DNA of 38,190 bases from Cnuella takakiae (GTDB taxonomy: Bacteria > Bacteroidota > Bacteroidia > Chitinophagales > Chitinophagaceae): assembly GCF_001953305.1 (NCBI RefSeq), contig NZ_MTFE01000010.1:5388923-5427112 (forward strand). The letters are read 5' to 3'. This document shows positions 32,308 through 38,190 of the stretch, one piece after another (positions within the stretch are counted from its first letter, which is position 1; each line of letters starts with the position of its first letter). A program made the position numbers and the translations under genes. A model generated the notes under the pieces. It saw nothing but the letters and a program-made list of their open reading frames with translations, was not told where the DNA came from and ran no database searches.

Positions 32308-34575
32308 TTACTGGGGAAGTTCCCGGCAAATCCGGAACCCTAACTGCCCGCCGGTAACAACCGGAGCACTGGAAACCCTGGCTGTATTTCTTGGCCATAC
32401 AGTTTCCGCGGTATACCAACTGCCTCCGCGCAACACTTTTTCTTTACCTTTTTCCGGTCCCTTCGGATCAGCAACAACGCTGTCGACATAATAGTTTTCT
32501 CCAAGCCAATCGTAACACCACTCCATTACATTTCCACTCATGTCATATATTCCTAACTCATTAGCCTTTTTGGATCCTACCGGATGAATACGGCGATCGG
32601 AATTAAGACCATACCACGCTACTTCTTCCAGGTTATTACTTCCACTGAAAACGTATCCTTTTGAACTATACCCTCCTTTTGCAGCATACTCCCATTCCGC
32701 CTCCGTAGGCAAACGGTAGTGCTTTTTATCCTTTTCAGCAAGCCATTTGCAATAAGCCATTGCATCATTCCAACTGATATGCACTACGGGCATTTGGGTT
32801 TTGTTATTTACAAGGGCTCCATACATATCGTGGCGCCAGTTTACACCTTTTCTATCCTTCCATGTTTTATCAACGGGGTCGTACACCTGCGACGCGCCAT
32901 TCTGTTCAGCGGTAGTAATATGCTTAGCATCCATTACAAATTGTTCAAATTGGGAAACAGTAGTTTCATATTTGGCTATTTCGAAAGAACTAAGCAGTAA
33001 CTCATGTTCCATTTCCCGATTACTCTTTGCATTTTTTTCGCCCATTTTGAATACACCTCCTGGCACCTTTACTAATGGAGGAACTGAATAGCTAGGAACC
33101 AACACAGGCTTTGATTCTACCTTAAGTAGCACATCCGGCTTCGGTTCATCTTTTCCGGATAAAATAAATATGGTTAGTACCAAAACTGCAACACCAACTC
33201 CAGCAATAAAGAATGCAGCCTTTCTTTTCTTTCTTTTGCTTTCGATGGCACTTGCTTCAGATGCTCGATTTTTGGGTGGTGACATGTTTACCAAATCCTC
33301 CGTTCGGGGTAATGTCACGGTGGCGCTTACCTCGTTCGGTGTTTGCTGCTTTGTCGGCTCAGCATCCATTCTTCCTGGCACTGTAATAACACGTGTAGCC
33401 ATCTGATCGTCGGGAAGACTGCGCACCTCCGCAGCATTTTGCAAGCCGTTTGTAGCGGTATCCAATACAACCGGTTTATCATGCCTGCTAATAATCTGCG
33501 TAGCACCAGAATCCTGCATGTTTATCCTTGCAATCTCTTCTTCAGGTTTAGGCATTATCACAGCTATCGTTTGTGCTTCATCAACTTGAGGTTCAGGTAC
33601 TATGGCTGTATTTTCTTCATTTGTATCCAATGAATTAGGCAAAGCCGAAGCATTCCCCATATGATTTGAAGCATAAGCAGTAGTTGCCGACTCCGGCACC
33701 TGGCCCTTTTCTTGTTTTGGCATTAACTCGCCCAACCCTGTTTCTAAAAACATTGGAACGAGTTCCAATGCATTCTGCACACGGTTGAATGCTTCTTTCA
33801 CCAGGCAGCGCTTCACAATTTCCCGGTACTTGGGTGGCAGGTCATCAGCTTTAGCCAAAGAAGCTTCACTTAAAATATTTGACATGACCTGCTCTGCACT
33901 GGTTCCTGAACTGCGACTTCCAAAAAAAGGTTCTTTCATCAGGGTTTCATATACCAGCAAACCAAAACTCCACAAATCAAGATTGGTAGTGATACGCCCA
34001 CCAATACCATATTTTTTGGGATTGAACTGTTCTGGAGCCATGTACTCAATGGTACCAATCAAAGTGCTGGACGCATTATCTTCACCATCAATGACCTTAC
34101 TGATACCAAAATCTGTGATCTTGGCAACAGGCTCATCGTCTACCATCTTAATTAAAATATTCTGCGGCTTTAAATCACGATGAACAATACCTTTTCGGTG
34201 CAGGTATGCCAACCCTTCCAGCACATCAATCAATAACTTGTCGGTATATAATGGGTTCCTGGTCGTGAATGTTTTAAAGTCACCAGCATCCAAGTATTCC
34301 ATAATACCTACTTCCGCCTGTTCTGTTTCTCCCAAAATATTCTTGCTGGTAAGTACGGCCACATCATAGTACTTGCACAAGTTTGGGTGTTCAAAACGAA
34401 TCACCTTCTTGATCTCGTTGAGCACCTGGTATTTATCAGAAGCATTGGCTGTAAAAAACTTAAGGGCAACGGTACGTTCCAGCAAAGTATCATTAGCCCT
34501 ATATACTTTGGAAAACCCTCCTTTACCAATCAGGTCGGTTTTTGGATTGAATTCATATCTGGTTTGAAAGTCCAT
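32308..34575 (-). CDS. Transmembrane Ser/Thr kinase with periplasmic SUMF1 domain (PpkA-like)
   Basis: The 755-residue protein is a Hanks-type kinase (about 1-285): GKGGFSKV at 17-24, ATP-binding Lys39, Glu54, catalytic HRDLKPQN at 132-139, DFG at 155-157 and the APE region at 174-182. A low-complexity linker (about 286-450) contains five Thr-x-x-Ile/Val/Leu motifs (Thr323, 336, 359, 394 and 419). One transmembrane helix at 453-472 leads to a periplasmic SUMF1/FGE-like domain (about 500-753) with RLPTEAEWEYAAK and MSGNVMEWCYDW. This domain order (kinase-TM-FGE) is seen in some PpkA T6SS kinases. It is encoded with the phosphatase and the second SUMF1 protein, so it is the likely activator of secretion through the FHA protein. 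Confidence 0.92.
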   Translation of the reverse strand: MDFQTRYEFNPKTDLIGKGGFSKVYRANDTLLERTVALKFFTANASDKYQVLNEIKKVIRFEHPNLCKYYDVAVLTSKNILGETEQAEVGIMEYLDAGDFKTFTTRNPLYTDKLLIDVLEGLAYLHRKGIVHRDLKPQNILIKMVDDEPVAKITDFGISKVIDGEDNASSTLIGTIEYMAPEQFNPKKYGIGGRITTNLDLWSFGLLVYETLMKEPFFGSRSSGTSAEQVMSNILSEASLAKADDLPPKYREIVKRCLVKEAFNRVQNALELVPMFLETGLGELMPKQEKGQVPESATTAYASNHMGNASALPNSLDTNEENTAIVPEPQVDEAQTIAVIMPKPEEEIARINMQDSGATQIISRHDKPVVLDTATNGLQNAAEVRSLPDDQMATRVITVPGRMDAEPTKQQTPNEVSATVTLPRTEDLVNMSPPKNRASEASAIESKRKKRKAAFFIAGVGVAVLVLTIFILSGKDEPKPDVLLKVESKPVLVPSYSVPPLVKVPGGVFKMGEKNAKSNREMEHELLLSSFEIAKYETTVSQFEQFVMDAKHITTAEQNGASQVYDPVDKTWKDRKGVNWRHDMYGALVNNKTQMPVVHISWNDAMAYCKWLAEKDKKHYRLPTEAEWEYAAKGGYSSKGYVFSGSNNLEEVAWYGLNSDRRIHPVGSKKANELGIYDMSGNVMEWCYDWLGENYYVDSVVADPKGPEKGKEKVLRGGSWYTAETVWPRNTARVSSAPVVTGGQLGFRICRELPQ

Positions 34576-34674
34576 AAAGACAAGTTTAATTATAACACTT
34601 CGGTTTTCACCAGCTCCATATCCTGCACTTACCTTTTTCTATTTTATACCCTGTGCTATTGGGCCTTTGTAGTG

Positions 34675-35805
34675 CTACCGTTCCACCCGCAAAAGCAACT
34701 GTTCCCGCTCTTTGAGGCTATCTATCGCAATTCCCTGCCTGCTGGTAAGGTCGTATAAAATCACTTCGGCATCGCCAAAACCCAGATCTACAAACACCCG
34801 GTCGTCTATTATCCATCCGCGGCCCTGAAGCACAGATCCGGCACGCCAAAAGCCATTACTCGTTTCCAGGTCTTCCTGTAATTGCACCAGCAAGCTATCT
34901 CCCTCGCTGAAGGTGGCATAATTGCCTTTGAGTTGAGCACTTACCAGGCTCGCCTTTTTCAACTTTTCCCTTTGCATTCCTGCTAACTCTATTTCGGTTG
35001 GCGGCTTCACGTTGCCCAAACCGGGCTTTTCGGGATGTGCACCATCATTGGTATGCACCTTTATATTGGCTTTTTGGAAGGAGGCCTCACCAGCCAGGTT
35101 GGTTTCCCGCTCTATTTGATCTGCATTTCCTTTTATCCGGAACACATTGTACCGGAAGAACTTGAGGTATACTTCCGGATACTCAAACAGCTCTTTTACG
35201 GCTACAATTTTATACACATACAAGGCCGTTTCCGGGTTGAGTTCCATGCTGAAGTAGTTCTTTCCCTGGGCATCAATCTTTCTGTACAGGTTTCCGATCC
35301 CATAGTTATAAGCTGCCGCTGCCAAAACCCAGGAACTTACCCGGTGATCTTTCCTGATCTGGGTATAAAGCCGGGCAAGTTCTTTGATGGCTGCAATAGT
35401 TGCCTTTTGCGGATGGTTACGTTCATCCATATTATTGTTCACCACCAAGCCCCACTCACGTGCAGTTGGCGCCATCAGTTGCCAAAAACCCTGTGCACCT
35501 GCACTGGAACGAGCCTGCAGAAAACCACTTTCAACAATTGGAATATATTTCAGGTCTCCAGGCATATTGGCCGCTTTGAGGTAATACTCCACCATGGGAA
35601 AGTTTGAGGCAGCACGGCGCCTAAGTTCAGGCAGGTTAACGGAAGGTATCTGCCGGCGGATCACATTCATCAAACGTTGCGCTACAAGATTGTTCCCTGT
35701 AGGGATGGCTTCCCCACAAAAGGTTATCTCCCTGGCCCAACAAAATACCATTGCAAGTTGCAGCACTAACCATAAAGCCAGTTGTATCAATCCTTGTTTT
35801 GCCAT
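34675..35805 (-). CDS. Lytic transglycosylase (SLT family), secreted
   Basis: The 376-residue protein starts with a signal peptide (MAKQGLIQLALWLVLQLAMVFCWA). The Slt/MltD-type domain (about 70-215) has the catalytic Glu92 in IPIVESGFLQARSSAGAQGFWQLMAPTAREWGL, the NPxxA-like DERNHPQKATIAAIKELARL and the AAAAYNYGIG core. The C-terminal 150 residues contain no LysM domain that I can identify. It cleaves peptidoglycan glycan strands. Between the TPR protein and the kinase it is likely a dedicated enzyme that opens the peptidoglycan so the T6SS envelope complex can be built, as known for MltE or TagX-type helpers elsewhere. The role here is inferred from position. Confidence 0.85.
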   Translation of the reverse strand: MAKQGLIQLALWLVLQLAMVFCWAREITFCGEAIPTGNNLVAQRLMNVIRRQIPSVNLPELRRRAASNFPMVEYYLKAANMPGDLKYIPIVESGFLQARSSAGAQGFWQLMAPTAREWGLVVNNNMDERNHPQKATIAAIKELARLYTQIRKDHRVSSWVLAAAAYNYGIGNLYRKIDAQGKNYFSMELNPETALYVYKIVAVKELFEYPEVYLKFFRYNVFRIKGNADQIERETNLAGEASFQKANIKVHTNDGAHPEKPGLGNVKPPTEIELAGMQREKLKKASLVSAQLKGNYATFSEGDSLLVQLQEDLETSNGFWRAGSVLQGRGWIIDDRVFVDLGFGDAEVILYDLTSRQGIAIDSLKEREQLLLRVER

Positions 35806-35833
35806 TGCAATTCGAATTTTATGGAGGCAAAGC

Positions 35834-37162
35834 CTACCTGTTTGCTTTAACGGTTTGCTTCACCTGTTGCCCCTTGCGCTGCTGGATTATAAAAGTCAAC
35901 TGTTTTTTGGGGTGAACACTATCCGGGAAGATGCGGTTCGCACGCTGGTATTCACTTGTAGCTCCGTCTAAATTGCCATTTTTCAATGCTATATCACCAT
36001 TGCTAATGGCTTGCTGATATTGTACCTGTTGTAGTGCCAGACGCTGTTGCTGATTTACCTTTTTAAGCTGCGTCTGTACATAGCTGTCTTTGATTTTTGC
36101 CTGGGCCGCCAATTCGTACTCACGCCGGGCAGCATCCCAACTTCCTGCTTTGTATAAACTATCACCTCTCTGTCGGCTAAGTTGATACCTTTCGGCTCTT
36201 GGCTTATCCCCTAATTCTTTAAGTTTCTTTGCGGCAATAATTTGACTGGGATCGATCCGTAAAGCCGCTAACAATTGTTCTTCGGCTTCTAAAAATCGCT
36301 TAGCTTTAATGGCAAGGTCGGCTTTACGCAAATACTCTTGTACTTCAATATTGGTTTCTTCCTGCCTTTGTTTTGCCACCAACGGTTTTAGCTCGGCCAA
36401 CAATTGCTGCCCTTCAGTGTCGCCTGGCTTGTAGTAGAGTGCCCTTAAAACAGCAACTTCAGCATCCTTAAACCGTTTCACTTGCACCAGATTACGGGCA
36501 CTGTCCATCGCTTTAAGGTAGCGTTGCTCTTTCTCCAAAACCTGGTTTTGTTGAATAGCAGCTATCTCCTTTAGTTTTTGTTGTGCCACCTGCAGCTGTT
36601 TTCCTTTATATGGAAGCATCCAGGTAAAACGAAGCTTAGCAGAATCCCACTGTTTCAGATTGTAAAAGTTATTGCCTTCCAACAACCACTGATCTAATAA
36701 AGCCTTTTCCTTCGAATTGGGGCGTCTATCACCAATTACCAAGGTAGCATCCTTGCTGCCCGTTAGTATTTGGTTTTGAGGTTTAGTGGCCGGAGACTGC
36801 AGATTTGAGTAATCGTGGCGGGCTGCTGCAGCATCCTGTTTAAAAACAAGCGTAAACCGATGGGTACGTCCCCCCTCCCGAACAACCAGTGTTCGCACAG
36901 GTGCAGCATCTTTACGAGCAGAAATAAGTAATGAGGTGCGGGAACCACCCTTGATACTGTAGAAACCTTCACCATTTTCAACTTCGCCCTGGCTGGGTGC
37001 TGCAAAAACCAACTCCACTACGGCAGTGGTACTTACCGTTATAGAATCCGGCAAAACAGTTTGTGCAAAAGCCGGAACGCCGTAAGGTATTCCCAACACC
37101 AGCATCAACACTGAAAAAAACAGAAAACCCTGTTCCGACCAATTGTTCAGCTTCATATTCAT
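35834..37162 (-). CDS. Exported TPR protein heading the second T6SS block
   Basis: The 442-residue protein has a signal sequence at about 10-34 (FLFFSVLMLVLGIPYGVPAFA). A beta-rich domain (about 35-120, with VVELVFAAPSQGEVENGEGFYSIKGGSRTSLLIS) is followed by helical tetratricopeptide-like repeats (about 145-420; EGNNFYNLKQWDSAKLRFTWM, KRFLEAEEQLLAALRIDPSQ, GSWDAARREYELAAQ, GNLDGATSEYQRANRIFPDSVHPKKQL). It is probably periplasmic or surface exposed and could scaffold other envelope components of the apparatus. It lies 28 bases upstream of the lytic transglycosylase gene, and a gap of about 400 bases lies upstream, so it is probably the first gene of the block. Not TssR or TssQ by any motif I can see. 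Exact function unknown. Confidence 0.75.
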   Translation of the reverse strand: MNMKLNNWSEQGFLFFSVLMLVLGIPYGVPAFAQTVLPDSITVSTTAVVELVFAAPSQGEVENGEGFYSIKGGSRTSLLISARKDAAPVRTLVVREGGRTHRFTLVFKQDAAAARHDYSNLQSPATKPQNQILTGSKDATLVIGDRRPNSKEKALLDQWLLEGNNFYNLKQWDSAKLRFTWMLPYKGKQLQVAQQKLKEIAAIQQNQVLEKEQRYLKAMDSARNLVQVKRFKDAEVAVLRALYYKPGDTEGQQLLAELKPLVAKQRQEETNIEVQEYLRKADLAIKAKRFLEAEEQLLAALRIDPSQIIAAKKLKELGDKPRAERYQLSRQRGDSLYKAGSWDAARREYELAAQAKIKDSYVQTQLKKVNQQQRLALQQVQYQQAISNGDIALKNGNLDGATSEYQRANRIFPDSVHPKKQLTFIIQQRKGQQVKQTVKANR

Positions 37163-37568
37163 ATATTGACGAAGTGCTGCAATCTGTTTTTGCCAAATGT
37201 CAATTTATAAACATTCTACATATATTACAATAGGTTAAAACACCCATACTAAGCGTTGTTTTACGCTGACTCTAACTTTGCACATCCCTCAGCCCATATT
37301 TTGTTGTTGTATAGGCTTCAATTGAAAATAATTTCTGCGGTGTACTGACCTACAGCTTCATTTACTTTTAACAGGTCGATATTCAAATGTTTGACATAGC
37401 AGCGAACATCAAACCAGTAGTTTCTGCCTCTTAACATGAACTTACCTTCTAAGGGCTATTTATAGACCCAACATCATCTCATCATGGAAGGCTATGTCTA
37501 CTATACGCAACAAAAAACCCGCACTTGCGGGTTTTTTATTTGTAAAAAGAGTAACAATGCTTATAAAC
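37163..37568. other. Intergenic region upstream of the TPR gene
   Basis: A gene-free 406-base stretch. It should contain the promoter of the second minus-strand T6SS block close to 37163-37260; there the minus strand shows GACATTTG and TATAAATT sequences close to, but not matching fully, the Bacteroidota -7 box TAnnTTTG. A terminator sits at 37512-37537, after the hypothetical gene that ends at 37569. No small gene was recognised. Confidence 0.45.
37512..37537. terminator. Two-way intrinsic terminator
   Basis: The stem pairs AAAAAACCCGC (37512-37522) with GCGGGTTTTTT (37527-37537) around the loop ACTT. An A-run on the left and a T-run on the right give an intrinsic terminator in both directions. 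On the minus strand it ends the hypothetical gene (37569-38045), insulating the T6SS block. Confidence 0.9.
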
Positions 37569-38045
37569 TCAAAAAGCTTTTGCTTTCTTCCGGCTAGGCT
37601 TTCCCTCCTTGACAGGTGTTGCCTGTTCAGCAGGCGTAGGCCCGTTGGCGGCCAGGGTACATTCCACCACCTCCAATTGCAGCGCCGTACCGGTATCGGG
37701 GTCCGAGCTGCAGGTGATCTTTGTTTTGCCGTTGAGGCTTTCTATGGTAATGAGGGCGCTTTCCATATCGCCGTGTTCTTTTCTTAGATCCGCCTTGTAT
37801 TGTGCTTTGCCATTTTGCAGGAAGTCGGTCCAGCTGCAAATGGGAATGTCTTTTATATCGCGCGACACCGTGTTGGCTTCACCATTGATAGTGGCAGTGA
37901 ACACCACCTTCCTTTTGGCAATGGAAAGTGTTGCAGTGAAAGGCAGTTCCTCCCCCACCACACCATTTTTCAGCTCCCTGCCGCCATTACATTTGAAAGC
38001 GACAGCATTTTCACACTGGCAGTACCCGGTAATAAAAGACCCCAT
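37569..38045 (-). CDS. Secreted hypothetical protein, start displaced by one base
   Basis: I do not recognise the mature protein (about 150 residues; CENAVAFKCNGGRELKNGVVGEELPF, a beta-rich pattern, four or more cysteines, and a basic KPSRKKAKAF tail). The ATG at 38045 leaves only the end of a signal sequence (MGSFITGYCQC). Upstream in frame the hydrophobic part (NAQSFLLLSFL) continues without any ATG. An ATG at 38077-38075, in the next frame, reads MRN and then loses the frame; inserting one base would give MRKSFLLLSFLMGSFITGYCQ, an ordinary signal peptide. So the gene is probably frameshifted at its start, mis-sequenced, or begins at a rare codon. It lies upstream of a terminator and is not clearly part of the T6SS. 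Confidence 0.6.
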   Translation of the reverse strand: MGSFITGYCQCENAVAFKCNGGRELKNGVVGEELPFTATLSIAKRKVVFTATINGEANTVSRDIKDIPICSWTDFLQNGKAQYKADLRKEHGDMESALITIESLNGKTKITCSSDPDTGTALQLEVVECTLAANGPTPAEQATPVKEGKPSRKKAKAF

Positions 38046-38144
38046 CAAGAAGGAGAGCAGCAGGAATGATTGCGCATTTTTTCTTTGTTGGAAAAAAGGA
38101 AATCAATACCGGATAGCAGGCAGCAAACCCGGTAAGAGAAGTAC

Positions 38145-38186
38145 AAACAAAGCGGCCACAGATGCTTATCTGTGGCCGCTTTGTTT
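38145..38186. terminator. Strong intrinsic terminator at the right edge
   Basis: A 19-bp perfect stem, AAACAAAGCGGCCACAGAT (38145-38163) with its complement (38168-38186) around the loop GCTT, followed by TTTGTTTCTTT on the plus strand. It would end a transcript coming from either side. On the minus strand it lies ahead of the hypothetical gene. Confidence 0.85.
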
Positions 38187-38190
38187 CTTT

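Noticed and set aside
6456-37162. Phage tail or extracellular contractile injection system
   Set aside because: TssF, TssG, TssK, TssN, TssO and ClpV are T6SS-specific; no phage capsid, holin or terminase genes are present.

Overview
The window looks like a chromosomal segment of a Bacteroidota bacterium, probably of the Chitinophagaceae type. The grounds are the gene families present (TssN, TssO and a Bacteroidota-style TssK, TssB and TssC), the weak ribosome-binding sites, and the many dispersed short repeats between genes. No rRNA, tRNA, insertion sequence or CRISPR array was seen. Genus-level assignment cannot be made from the sequence alone.

Left part (1-6455). A UPF0175-type antitoxin fragment lies at the edge. 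It is followed by four minus-strand genes read right to left: a DapA-family deaminase, a 4-hydroxyproline epimerase, a DadA-like D-amino-acid (D-hydroxyproline) dehydrogenase and a secreted DUF885 peptidase. Together they look like a peptide and hydroxyproline catabolic operon. The last enzyme, alpha-ketoglutarate semialdehyde dehydrogenase, is not in the window. Each of the three gene junctions carries a different hairpin-forming repeat. Two of these are built from 7-base units.

Middle and right (6456-37162). This is an almost complete type VI secretion system of the Bacteroidota class (T6SSiii) in three blocks. The minus-strand block 15462 to 6456 holds clpV-tssB-tssC-tssN-tssK-tssO-(tssP)-FHA protein. 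A divergent plus-strand block holds the baseplate genes tssE-tssF-tssG. A second minus-strand block, 37162 to 19883, holds a TPR protein, lytic transglycosylase, Ser/Thr kinase with SUMF1 domain, SUMF1 protein, PP2C phosphatase, Hcp, VgrG, a TPR adaptor candidate, an Imm17-like membrane protein, a PAAR/Rhs toxin, a small Cys-rich immunity candidate, a leaderless DUF922-type metalloprotease and an unknown protein. Kinase, phosphatase and FHA protein together form a threonine-phosphorylation switch of the kind known from proteobacterial T6SS. I find no TssR- or TssQ-like gene, nor TssJ/L/M.

The most interesting points are: (a) this Bacteroidota apparatus with its own phosphorylation circuit, in which the kinase linker carries five Thr-x-x-Ile/Val/Leu motifs that could dock the FHA protein; (b) the effector end, where an AT-rich Rhs tip/immunity pair is followed by a leaderless protease candidate; (c) hairpins just after tssC and hcp, the genes whose products are needed in greatest amount; (d) heptameric inverted repeats and three related purine-rich repeats, one behind each of tssE, tssF and tssG. 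The right edge (37569-38190) holds a secreted hypothetical protein flanked by two strong terminators; its start codon appears displaced by one base.
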